From Actinomycetes bacterium (GTDB lineage Bacteria > Actinomycetota > Acidimicrobiia > Acidimicrobiales > RAAP-2): a stretch of 64,000 nt of DNA. The stretch's first letter is position 1. The number at the start of each line of letters is the position of its first letter. The DNA lies in assembly GCA_021820665.1 (NCBI GenBank), contig JAKADK010000002.1, positions 1-64,000 on the forward strand. Direction: 5' to 3'. Positions 25,445-33,689 of the stretch are shown here, one piece after another. A program made the translations under genes and the position numbers. The notes under the pieces are model-generated. The model was not told the DNA's origin. It made no database searches and was given only the letters and a program-made list of their open reading frames with translations.

Positions 25445-26870
25445 CGAGGTACGCCTCCAGACCGTGGCGACCGCCCTCCCGGCCGAACCCGGACTCCCGG
25501 TAGCCGCCGAACGGGCTGGTGGGGTCGAAGCGGTTGAAGGTGTTGGCCCAGACGACTCCGGCCCGGAGCTGCTGGGCCATCCACAAGATCCGGCTCCCCT
25601 TCTCCGTCCAGATCCCGGCGGACAACCCGTAGGGCGTGTTGTTGGCCTTCATGACGGCCTCTTCGGGCGTCCGGAACGTGAGCACCGAGAGCACCGGACC
25701 GAAGATCTCCTCCCGGGCGATGCGGTGGGACGGCGACACGTCGGTGAAGATGGTCGGCGGGAACCAGAACCCGTGCTCGGGGAGCGCGCAGGGCGACGTC
25801 CACCGCTCGGCACCCTCGGCCACGCCCGCGGCGGCCAGCTCGGTGATCTTCTCCAGCTGCACCGGGGAGTTGATCGCTCCGATGTCAGTGTTCTTGTCCA
25901 GGGGATCCCCGAGCCGGAGGGTCTGGAGCCGGGCCTTCAGCTTCTCGACGACCAGTTCGGCGATCGACTCCTGCACGAGCAGTCGCGACCCGGCACAGCA
26001 CACGTGGCCCTGGTTGAAGTAGATCCCGTTGACGATCCCTTCGATCGCCTGGTCGAGCGGGGCGTCCTCGAACACGATGTTGGCGCCCTTGCCCCCGAGC
26101 TCCAGGGTGAGCCTCTTGCCGGTGCCGGCCAGCTCCCGCTGGATGCCCTTCCCCACGTCGGTCGACCCGGTGAAGGCGATCTTCGCCACCCCCGGATGGG
26201 CGACGAGAGCGGCACCGGTCGCACCGGCCCCCGTGACCACGTTCACCACCCCGGGCGGCAACCCGGCCTCCTGGAAGATCTCCGCCAGCACCAGGGCGGT
26301 GAGCGGGGTGGTCTCAGCCGGCTTCAGCACGCTGGTGTTGCCGGCCGCCAGCGCCGGGGCGAGCTTCCACGCCGCCATGAGGAGCGGGAAGTTCCAGGGG
26401 ATGATCTGACCGGCGACACCGATCGGCTGCGGCGAGGGACCGAACCCGGCGTACTCCAGCTTGTCCGCCCAGCCGGCGTAGTAGAAGAAGTACGCCGCCG
26501 ACAGCGGGACGTCGATGTCCCGTGACTCCCGGATCGGCTTCCCGTTGTCCAGGCTCTCGAGCACGGCCAGCTCGCGGGACCGCTCCTGGAGGATACGGGC
26601 CACGCGGAACAGGTACTTCGCCCGCTCCGCTCCGCTCATGGGGCCCCACGTCTCGTGCTGCGCACGCCGCGCCGCCTCGACCGCACGGTCGACGTCGGCG
26701 GGTCCGGCGGCGGCAACCTCCGCCAGCACCTCCTCGGTGGCCGGGTTGACCGTCTTGAACGCCGAGCCGTCCCCGGGGTCGACGAACTCGCCGTCGATGA
26801 ACAGCCCGTAGGAGGGCTGCAGGTCCACGATGGCGCGGGACTCGGGCGCCGGTGCGTACTCCCAGTTCAT
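25437..26870 (-). CDS. Aldehyde dehydrogenase, full length, deoxyribose operon
   Basis: About 477 residues from ATG 26870, which has GAGAGG 5 bases upstream; two upstream ATGs lack one. Key elements: IIPWNFPLLMAAWKLAPALAAGN, FTGSTDVGKGI, LELGGKGANIVFEDA (catalytic Glu), GHVCCAGSRL (catalytic Cys), REEIFGPVLSVL and GGYRESGFGREGG. It oxidises an aldehyde with NAD(P)+. Next to deoC the likely substrate is acetaldehyde from 2-deoxyribose-5-phosphate cleavage; this is context, not sequence. It is co-transcribed with the short ALDH and lies 114 bp after deoC. Confidence 0.9.
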   Translation of the reverse strand: MNWEYAPAPESRAIVDLQPSYGLFIDGEFVDPGDGSAFKTVNPATEEVLAEVAAAGPADVDRAVEAARRAQHETWGPMSGAERAKYLFRVARILQERSRELAVLESLDNGKPIRESRDIDVPLSAAYFFYYAGWADKLEYAGFGPSPQPIGVAGQIIPWNFPLLMAAWKLAPALAAGNTSVLKPAETTPLTALVLAEIFQEAGLPPGVVNVVTGAGATGAALVAHPGVAKIAFTGSTDVGKGIQRELAGTGKRLTLELGGKGANIVFEDAPLDQAIEGIVNGIYFNQGHVCCAGSRLLVQESIAELVVEKLKARLQTLRLGDPLDKNTDIGAINSPVQLEKITELAAAGVAEGAERWTSPCALPEHGFWFPPTIFTDVSPSHRIAREEIFGPVLSVLTFRTPEEAVMKANNTPYGLSAGIWTEKGSRILWMAQQLRAGVVWANTFNRFDPTSPFGGYRESGFGREGGRHGLEAYLDV

Positions 26871-26984
26871 TGGCCTCTCATCTCTTCGTGTCTCCGTCAT
26901 GTCGTCCACGCCGCCGTCGTACCCGGTGGCGCACACGGGAACGCGCCCCGCAACCCTGCGCGACCCGGCGGGCGGTCATCCCGA

Positions 26985-28016
26985 TCAGTCCTGGCTGAAG
27001 TCGTCGGCTCGGACGTAGGCACCGGTCAGCTGCTTCGTGCGCTGCATGAGGACGTCGTTCAAGAGGCTCGACGCCCCGAAGCGGAAGCGGTCCGGGGCCA
27101 GCCATGCCTCGCCGGCGGTCTCGCGGACGACCACTAGATAGCGCAGCGCGTCCTTCGCGCTCCGGATGCCGCCCGCCACCTTCACGCCCACCTGGCGACC
27201 CGTCGCCGTGTCGAAGTCGCGCACTGCCTCCAGCATGACGAGCGCCACCGGCAGGGTGGCCGCCGGCGCGACCTTCCCGGTCGACGTCTTGATGAAGTCC
27301 GCGCCCCCGAGCATGGCCAGCCAGCTCGCCCGCTTCACGTTGTCGTAGGTGACGAGCTCGCCCGTCTCGAGGATGACCTTCAGGTGAGCGCCACCGCACG
27401 CCTCCTTCACGGCGCGCACCTCGTCCAGGACCAACTGGTACCGGCCCGAGAGGAATGCCCCCCGGTCGATCACCATGTCGATCTCGTCGGCGCCGGCCGA
27501 CACCGCCTGCCGCACGTCCGCCAGCTTCACGTCGAGCGCCGCCCTCCCAGAGGGGAACGCGGTCGCCACCGCCGCCACGGCAACGGGGCTCCCGGAGAGC
27601 GCGGCCTTCGCCGTGCCCACGAGGTCCGGATAGACGCACACCGCCGCCACCGGAGGGACGCCAGCATCGCCCAGGTCAGGGTGCCGGGCCTTGGCGCACA
27701 GCGAGCGGATCTTCCCCGGGGTGTCGGCCCCCTCCAGCGTGGTGAGGTCGATCATCCGGACGACGAGCTCGAGCGCCGCCAGCTTCGACGCGGCCTTGAT
27801 GGAGCGCGTCGCCAACATGGCGGTGCGCGCCTCGGCGCCGACCTGGTCCACCCCCGGCAGGCCCATGAGAAATCGTCGGAGGGAGGCCTCCGAGGCCGCG
27901 ATGTCGGCGAGGGCTGCTCCGTCCCTCCCCGCCACCACCAGGGTCCCCGCGCTCCCGGCCCACGGCGCCGTCCCCCGTGGCTTCGCTTCCAACTGGGTCT
28001 CCGTGACCATGCCCAT
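26985..28016 (-). CDS. deoC: Deoxyribose-phosphate aldolase
   Basis: About 343 residues from ATG 28016, supported by GAGGA 8 bases upstream; the frame is open further 5'. DLTTLEGADT, VCVYPDLV, AVATAFPSG, EIDMVIDRGAFLSG, HLKVILETGEL, ADFIKTSTGK (Schiff-base Lys) and VGVKVAGGIR are all present. The enzyme cleaves 2-deoxyribose-5-phosphate to glyceraldehyde-3-phosphate and acetaldehyde. It is longer than the E. coli form, as is usual for this actinobacterial type. It acts downstream of thymidine phosphorylase (encoded just upstream) and feeds the ALDH pair. Confidence 0.95.
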   Translation of the reverse strand: MGMVTETQLEAKPRGTAPWAGSAGTLVVAGRDGAALADIAASEASLRRFLMGLPGVDQVGAEARTAMLATRSIKAASKLAALELVVRMIDLTTLEGADTPGKIRSLCAKARHPDLGDAGVPPVAAVCVYPDLVGTAKAALSGSPVAVAAVATAFPSGRAALDVKLADVRQAVSAGADEIDMVIDRGAFLSGRYQLVLDEVRAVKEACGGAHLKVILETGELVTYDNVKRASWLAMLGGADFIKTSTGKVAPAATLPVALVMLEAVRDFDTATGRQVGVKVAGGIRSAKDALRYLVVVRETAGEAWLAPDRFRFGASSLLNDVLMQRTKQLTGAYVRADDFSQD

Positions 28017-28226
28017 CACCCCGATCCTCGTCACTGGCGCCGGCGGCAGCACCATCCCGGCAGGCGGGACGTCCCGGCGGTGAACGGCGACGGAGGCCCC
28101 GGACACGAGGGCGAGCCACGCAGAGCCGAGCACCGGCCGTCGCGCCCGACCACGGGTCTCATCGTACTCGCCGGAGGCCCGGCACGGTCCCGGGACCGAC
28201 CGGTCACCTGCCCACCCGAACCGGCG

Positions 28227-29528
28227 TCAACAGCCGAGCCGCTCGAGCACGGCGGGGCTGGTGGCGGGCGCGGCGTCGCCGACCTCGATGGCGCCGGCCA
28301 CGGCGGCCTCGGCCAGGCCGAGCCGGGCCGGATCGTCGCCCCACAGCTCCAGGACTGGCTCCCCGGCAACGACCTCGTCCCCGGGCTTGGCGCGGCACAC
28401 CACACCGGCGGTCATCGACACGTCGTCACCCGGCCGGGAGCGGCCCGCTCCCAGGTGGAACGACGCCATGCCCACCGCTCTGGCCTCCAGACGGCACAGG
28501 AAGCCGCTGCGATCCGCCCGCACCGTCCCCAGCAGCCGGCCGGTCGGCAGCGGCCGCTCCAGGTCGCCACCCTGGGCTTCCACCATGGCCTCGAACCGCT
28601 GCCGGGCGCGACCGTCTCCGAGCGCGGCGGCCGGGTCGCCCTCGATGCCCGCCAGGCTCAGCATGGCGGTCGCCTCGGCGACCACCAGCTCCCGGAGGTC
28701 GGCGGGACCACCGCCGTCGAGCACCTCGAGCGCCTCTGCCACCTCCAGGGCGTTACCGACGGTCCTGCCGATCGGTGTGTCCATGGCCGTGAGCATGGCC
28801 GCCGTACGGACACCGTGGGCTGCACCCACGTCCACCATGGTCGCCGCCAGCGTCCGTGCCCGTTCGCGCTCGGTCATGAAGGCGCCGGTGCCGACCTTCA
28901 CGTCCAACAGCAACGACCCCGTCCCCTCGGCGATCTTCTTCGACATGATCGAGCTGACGACGAGCGGGATCGACTCCACCGTCGCCGTGATGTCCCGCAA
29001 CGCGTACAGACGCCGGTCGGCCGGCACGATCTCGGCGCTGGCGGCGGTGATCACGCATCCGACGTCGTCGAGCACCGCCAGCACCTCATCGGGGCGCAGG
29101 TCCGACCGCCAGCCGGCGATGGCGTCCATCTTGTCCAGGGTGCCCCCGGTGTGGCCCAGCCCCCGCCCCGACATCTGGGGTACGACCGCACCGAACACCG
29201 CCACCAGGGGGACGAGCACGAGGGAGATCTTGTCCCCGACCCCGCCGGTCGAGTGCTTGTCGACCGTGGGCCGCCCGAGGTTGCTCAGGTCGATCCGCGT
29301 GCCCGAGGCGATCATGGCGTCGGTCCACACCGCCAGCTCCCTACCCGTCATGCCGCGCCACAGGATGGCCATCAACAGGGCCGCCATCTGCTCCTCGGCA
29401 AACCCTCCCCCGATGTAGGCACGCATGAGGCGCTCGATCGCCTCGGCCGGGAGCTCTCCTCCGTCGCGCTTCGTCCGGATGAGGTCCACGGCATCGAGCA
29501 GTTGGCCGGCAGAGCTCGCTGGTGTCAT
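28227..29528 (-). CDS. deoA: Thymidine/pyrimidine-nucleoside phosphorylase
   Basis: The protein has 433 residues from ATG 29528 (MTPASSAGQLLDAVDLIRTKRDGGEL). The signature KHSTGGVGDKISLVLVPLVA and SGRGLGHTGGTLDKMDAIAGW are complete, along with SKKIAEGTGSLLLDVKVGTGAFM. The enzyme splits thymidine, deoxyuridine or uridine with phosphate into base and (deoxy)ribose-1-phosphate. It leads the deoA-deoC-ALDH-ALDH operon and shares a 100-bp divergent control region with the ribokinase gene. Confidence 0.95.
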   Translation of the reverse strand: MTPASSAGQLLDAVDLIRTKRDGGELPAEAIERLMRAYIGGGFAEEQMAALLMAILWRGMTGRELAVWTDAMIASGTRIDLSNLGRPTVDKHSTGGVGDKISLVLVPLVAVFGAVVPQMSGRGLGHTGGTLDKMDAIAGWRSDLRPDEVLAVLDDVGCVITAASAEIVPADRRLYALRDITATVESIPLVVSSIMSKKIAEGTGSLLLDVKVGTGAFMTERERARTLAATMVDVGAAHGVRTAAMLTAMDTPIGRTVGNALEVAEALEVLDGGGPADLRELVVAEATAMLSLAGIEGDPAAALGDGRARQRFEAMVEAQGGDLERPLPTGRLLGTVRADRSGFLCRLEARAVGMASFHLGAGRSRPGDDVSMTAGVVCRAKPGDEVVAGEPVLELWGDDPARLGLAEAAVAGAIEVGDAAPATSPAVLERLGC

Positions 29529-29573
29529 CGTCCCGACGGTAACACCCGCAGCCCCTCGCTCCCGCCCGCACCA

Positions 29574-29588
29574 GCCACCTAAGGTGGC
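29574..29588. promoter_or_regulatory. 15-bp palindrome between divergent deoA and ribokinase genes
   Basis: GCCACCT-A-AGGTGGC is a perfect inverted repeat centred in the divergent promoter region, 46 bp from deoA and 41 bp from the kinase start. It is a likely operator for a regulator that controls both directions; no regulator gene is next to it. Confidence 0.5.
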
Positions 29589-29629
29589 CAGGTGAGCCGT
29601 CCTCCCATCCATGCGCCGGGGACCTGCCC

Positions 29630-30571
29630 ATGACCGCGGCCCGGGTCGTCGTGGTCGGCTCGCTCAACACCGACCACGTCCTGTCGGTGACCTCCCTCCC
29701 GGTCCGGGGAGAGACGGTGCCCTGCCTCGGCGAGGTGATGGCTCACGGGGGAAAGGGCGCCAACCAAGCCGCCGCCTCGGCCGCGCTCGGCCTGGAGACG
29801 GTGTTCGTCGGCGCCGTCGGAGCCGACGCGGCAGGCGAGGCCGGCGTGGGCGAGCTCCGACGGGCCGGTGTGGACGTCTCGGCCGTCCAACGGGTTGCCG
29901 GGCCGACCGGGAAGGCCACCGTCGTCGTCGACCCGGACGGCGCCAACTTCATCATCGTCGAGCGTGGCGCCAATGCCGCGCTCGAACCTGACCACGTCCA
30001 CCGAGCGATCACCGAGTCGGCCGGGCCCGGGTCGATGATCCTGGCGAGCCTGGAGATCCCCCTCGACGCCGTTGCCGCCGCCGGCCAGGCCGCCCGGCAC
30101 GTGGGCGCCGGCTTCGTCCTCAACCCGGCGCCGGCCCGGCTGCTCCCCGACGACCTGCTGTCCGCCTGCGACATCCTCATGCCCAACGAGGTCGAGCTCG
30201 CCCAGCTCCAGATGCCGCCCGAGCGGCTCTTCACCCTGGGCGTCGGTGCCGTCGTGGTCACCCGGGGCGAAGAGGGGGCGGACCTGTTGCGCCCCGGGCG
30301 CCGGCCCACTCGCTTCCCCGCGCTCCGGGTCGACGTCCGGGACACCACGGGCGCCGGGGACACGTTCGTCGCCGCGTTCTGCGCCGCCCGAACCCTCGGA
30401 TTCGACCTCGACACCTCGTGCCGGTTCGCCGCCATCGCCGGCTCATTATCGACCACCGGGGCCGGAGCGCGGGGCCACCTCCCGTCCCGGCCGGAGGTCG
30501 AGCGCGCGATGACCGGCGACCCCGCGTCACGCGGCGCGCCCTGGCCCGCGCCGGGACCGACCGGCCGATGA
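29630..30571 (+). CDS. rbsK: Ribokinase-type PfkB sugar kinase
   Basis: The protein has 313 residues. VVGSLNTDHVLSV, AHGGKGANQAAASAALG, the ATP/phosphate loop VDVRDTTGAGDTFVAAFCAA (catalytic Asp in GAGD) and NPAPARLLPDDLL are typical of RbsK. It would phosphorylate ribose released by the nucleoside hydrolase to ribose-5-phosphate. About 30 C-terminal residues are Pro/Arg-rich and dispensable-looking. It is followed by the SAH-hydrolase-like gene on the same strand, 85 bp later. Confidence 0.85.
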   Translation: MTAARVVVVGSLNTDHVLSVTSLPVRGETVPCLGEVMAHGGKGANQAAASAALGLETVFVGAVGADAAGEAGVGELRRAGVDVSAVQRVAGPTGKATVVVDPDGANFIIVERGANAALEPDHVHRAITESAGPGSMILASLEIPLDAVAAAGQAARHVGAGFVLNPAPARLLPDDLLSACDILMPNEVELAQLQMPPERLFTLGVGAVVVTRGEEGADLLRPGRRPTRFPALRVDVRDTTGAGDTFVAAFCAARTLGFDLDTSCRFAAIAGSLSTTGAGARGHLPSRPEVERAMTGDPASRGAPWPAPGPTGR

Positions 30572-30656
30572 GGTGCCACAGCAACGACGCGGACGCTCGA
30601 CCGGGAAAGCCAGGAAGATCGACCGGGGCGAAGAGGAGACCAGGAAAGGGGCACCA

Positions 30657-31805
30657 GTGGGATCGAGGATGGAGTGGGTGGGCGACAGTTGTGGCCTGTT
30701 GGGCGCCATCGGCACCGAGCTCGACGCCAGGCAGCCCTTCGCCGGGAAACGCATCGGCACGGGCATCCATCTGGAGCCCAAGACGGTCGCCCTGCTGGTG
30801 ACGTTGCAGCGGGGAGGGGCTGAGGTCATCGCCACCGGGAACCTGGGGACGACCCAAGCCGAGGCGGTCAGCCACCTCCAGGCGAACGGCGTCGCCGTCG
30901 TCGGTGGCCCGACGACGGACCCCGACGAGCACGACGCCTCACTGCGCGAGGTCCTGGCGGCCGAGCCCGACCTCCTGCTCGACAACGGCGGCGACCTGTT
31001 CGTCCGCTACCTCGAAGCCCCCTACGAGCACCTCCTCGGCGGGACCGAGGAGACGACGTCGGGGCGGATGCGACTCGAGTCCCGCCGCCGGGAGATCCGG
31101 CGGCCGCTGCTCGTCATCAACGACAGCCCCATCAAGCAGTTCGCCGAGAACAAGCACGCCGTCGGGCAGAGCGTGCTGGAGTCGTTCCTCCGCATCACCA
31201 ACCGCTCGACCAACGGATTGCGGGTCACGGTGTTCGGCTACGGCGCCTGCGGGAAGGGCGTCGCACAGAACTTCGGGCGCGCCTGCGCCGACGTCGCCGT
31301 CGTCGACGTCGACCCGGTGGCGCGTCTCGAGGCCTGCCTCGACGGCTTCGCCGTGCCGGACCGGGCCGAAGCCCTGGCCGGTGCCGAGGTGGTGGTGACG
31401 GTCACCGGCGCCCAGCGGGTCCTCACCGCCGAGGATCTCCCGCTCCTGCGCGACGACGTCATCCTCGCCAACGGGGGCCATTTTCCGACGGAGATCGCCG
31501 TCGAGGAGATCATGGCACACGCCTCGGTGCGCGACATCCGGGACGCCGCCGACGGCATCGAAACGGTGGTGCTCGACGACGACCGGCGGGTCCACGTCCT
31601 CACCCACGGCTTCATGGTCAACCTGAACGGCCCGCGACCGCTCGGGAACTCCATCGGGTCGATGGACCTCGGCTTCGCCCTCCAGGCCCGCTGCCTCGAG
31701 GCAGTCGCCCTGGGGCAGGTGGGAGCGGCCGATTGCGTGGTCCCGGTGCCTCCCCGGATCGACCGGGAGGTGGCCGAGGCCTACCTGGCACTCCGGGCCC
31801 GGTGA
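30657..31805 (+). CDS. Divergent S-adenosylhomocysteine hydrolase paralogue
   Basis: About 382 residues from GTG 30657 (AGGAAAGGGG site 5 bases upstream). It aligns by eye with SAH hydrolase: TGIHLEPKTVALLVTL (His55 equivalent), GNLGTTQ in place of the usual CN(P/I)xSTQ, LLLDNGGDLFV (Asp131 position is Asn), EETTSGRMRL (Glu156 kept), INDSPIKQFAENKHAVG (Lys186 and Asn191 kept, Asp190 position is Glu), a GYGACGKGVA NAD+ loop and GHFPTEIAVEEI. The C-terminal KPDHYRY tail of true SAH hydrolases is absent. It likely still oxidises a ribosyl 3'-OH with tight NAD+, but on another nucleoside. It lies among nucleoside-catabolic genes. Confidence 0.8.
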   Translation: MGSRMEWVGDSCGLLGAIGTELDARQPFAGKRIGTGIHLEPKTVALLVTLQRGGAEVIATGNLGTTQAEAVSHLQANGVAVVGGPTTDPDEHDASLREVLAAEPDLLLDNGGDLFVRYLEAPYEHLLGGTEETTSGRMRLESRRREIRRPLLVINDSPIKQFAENKHAVGQSVLESFLRITNRSTNGLRVTVFGYGACGKGVAQNFGRACADVAVVDVDPVARLEACLDGFAVPDRAEALAGAEVVVTVTGAQRVLTAEDLPLLRDDVILANGGHFPTEIAVEEIMAHASVRDIRDAADGIETVVLDDDRRVHVLTHGFMVNLNGPRPLGNSIGSMDLGFALQARCLEAVALGQVGAADCVVPVPPRIDREVAEAYLALRAR

Positions 31806-31829
31806 CCGATCGCTGGCCGCGCTCGCCGG

Positions 31830-31849
31830 CCGACCGCCACGCTGGTCGG
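31830..31849. terminator. Hairpin between convergent genes
   Basis: CCGACC (31830-31835) pairs with GGTCGG (31844-31849) around an 8-base loop, in the 63-bp gap between the SAH-hydrolase-like gene and the phosphosugar mutase gene, which are transcribed towards each other. Confidence 0.45.
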
Positions 31850-31868
31850 GTCTGCCGCGCCCGTCGGG

Positions 31869-33689
31869 CTAGTCGGCCGGGATGACGCCCAGCGCGTCGA
31901 CCGCCGCCGACGCCAGCTCCCCGGCCCGGGCATTGCTGGACGCCCGCCGGTCGCCCAGCTCCGAGGCATGCTCGACCGCGGTCGCCACCTCGACGTAGAT
32001 CTTCAGCTTCGGCTCGGTCCCGCTCGGCCGGAGCACCACCCGGGCGGCGTCTCCGACGTGCCAGACGAGAACGTCGGCTGGTCCGTGGGGAGCGCCCGGC
32101 CACCGCTCGGCGGCCCCGCCGGCCAGGTCGACCACGCCGGGGCGGGCCGCACGCAGGTCGGTGACGACCACCTTCCCGCCGCCCAGCTCGGACGGCGGCG
32201 ACCGGCGCACCGCCTCGAGCGCCCGGGCGAGGCGCGCCATCCCCTCGGCGCCGCCCACCCTGACCGCGCGCTGGCAGGTGACGTGGAGGCCGTGGCGGAG
32301 CGCCAGGTCGTCGAGGCGGTCCCGGAGCGTCCGACCCAGACACTGGGCGGCGCCGGCCAGCTCGACGACGCGGAGGGCGGCGCTGATGCCGTCCTTGTCG
32401 GCGACCACGTCGGGTCGCACGGCGTAGCCGAGGGCCTCTTCATAGCCGTAGACGAGCCGACCGTCGGGTCCCGCCGCCCGGACGATCCATTTGAACCCGG
32501 TGAGGGTGGTCACGCACCGCACCCCAGCCCGGTCCGCCATCTTCCGCAGGAGCGAGCCGGACACCACCGTCGTCGCCACCACCGGCGGGGGGGCCTCACC
32601 GCCGGACGCGGCGAGGTCTGGTGGACCGGCAGCCGCCAGCCGGGCAAGGACGTCGTCGGCCAGCAGCACACCGAGCTCGTCCCCGGTCAGCCGTTCGTAG
32701 CCCCCGGGTCCGGGTCTGGGCCCGGGTCCGGGTCCGGGTCTGGGCACCATCACCGCCAATCGGTCGGCGTCCGGGTCGTTGGCGACGACGAGGTCGGCAT
32801 GGATCGCCTCGGCCATCGCCCGGGCCCCGTCCAGGACGCCGGGTTCCTCGGGATTGGGGAACGGCATCCCGGGGAACGCCGGGTCTGGGCGAGCCTCGTG
32901 GGGCACCGAGTGGGGCGGTGGCCAGCCACCGGCCTCCAGGACCGCCCGGAGCGTCTCGGTGCCCACGCCATGGAGAGCGGTGTGGACGACGACGAGGGAT
33001 GAGGTGCGCCGTGGCGCGTCCGGCCCCGGAGGAGCGGCGCCGGCGATCGCCTCCACGTAGGCGTCGACCACGCCGTCGGCATCATCCACGGGACACGGTC
33101 CGTCCTCCCAGCCCTCGGGCAGCGAGGAGAGCTCGACGGCGTCGACGGCGGCGGCGATCTCGGCATCGAGCGGGGGGAGCAGCTGGCCCCCGTCCGCCAC
33201 GTAGAGCTTCAGGCCGTTCTCCGCCCGCGGGTTGTGGCTGGCCGTGACCATGAGCCCCAGATCGGCACGGAGGTGGCGTACTGCGAACGCCAGCACCGGC
33301 GTGGGGAGCGCCCGTGGGAGCAACGAGACAGCGCAACCGGCGCGGCACAGCACCCGGGCTGCGTCTGCCGCGAACACCTTCGAGTTGGTCCGGCCGTCGT
33401 AGCCGATGGCGACGCGGGCCCGCCCGCGCGTCGGTGCCCGGTCAGCCAGGTGACGCCCGAGGCCGACCGCCACGCGAGCGACGACCAGTCGGTTCATCCG
33501 GAGTGGGCCCGCGCCGAGCTCGGCCCTGATCCCCGCCGTCCCGAAGGTCAAGGATCCCTCGAACCGGGAGCGCAGCCCCTGGATGTCGCGCTGGCCGACG
33601 AGCATGGCCAGCTCGGTCCGGGTGACCGGGTCCGGATCGTGGTCCCGCCACTCGGCGGCGGCGGCGATCAGTGCGCCTGGGTCGGTCAC
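31869..33689 (-). CDS. Phosphohexomutase/phosphopentomutase-type enzyme
   Basis: The protein has 606 residues from GTG 33689, which overlaps the PfkB stop by 4 bp. The alpha-D-phosphohexomutase motifs are complete: catalytic Ser in VTASHNPRAENGLK, metal-binding NDPDADRLAV, sugar-binding GYEEALGY and phosphate-binding RPSGTEPKLKIY. N-terminal LTFGTAGIRAELGAGPLRMNRL is typical of PGM2-like enzymes that also act as phosphopentomutase. In this operon it probably interconverts (deoxy)ribose-1- and -5-phosphate. A Gly/Pro insert (PRPGPGPGPRPGPGG) just after DPDADR comes from a hexanucleotide repeat. Confidence 0.9.
   Translation of the reverse strand: MTDPGALIAAAAEWRDHDPDPVTRTELAMLVGQRDIQGLRSRFEGSLTFGTAGIRAELGAGPLRMNRLVVARVAVGLGRHLADRAPTRGRARVAIGYDGRTNSKVFAADAARVLCRAGCAVSLLPRALPTPVLAFAVRHLRADLGLMVTASHNPRAENGLKLYVADGGQLLPPLDAEIAAAVDAVELSSLPEGWEDGPCPVDDADGVVDAYVEAIAGAAPPGPDAPRRTSSLVVVHTALHGVGTETLRAVLEAGGWPPPHSVPHEARPDPAFPGMPFPNPEEPGVLDGARAMAEAIHADLVVANDPDADRLAVMVPRPGPGPGPRPGPGGYERLTGDELGVLLADDVLARLAAAGPPDLAASGGEAPPPVVATTVVSGSLLRKMADRAGVRCVTTLTGFKWIVRAAGPDGRLVYGYEEALGYAVRPDVVADKDGISAALRVVELAGAAQCLGRTLRDRLDDLALRHGLHVTCQRAVRVGGAEGMARLARALEAVRRSPPSELGGGKVVVTDLRAARPGVVDLAGGAAERWPGAPHGPADVLVWHVGDAARVVLRPSGTEPKLKIYVEVATAVEHASELGDRRASSNARAGELASAAVDALGVIPAD
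32704..32745. repeat. Hexanucleotide repeat (CCGGGT)n inside the mutase gene
   Basis: Imperfect CCGGGT/CTGGGC hexamers run through 32704-32745 and encode alternating Pro, Gly and Arg on the minus strand. The insert sits in a surface-loop position next to the metal-binding loop. Confidence 0.7.
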
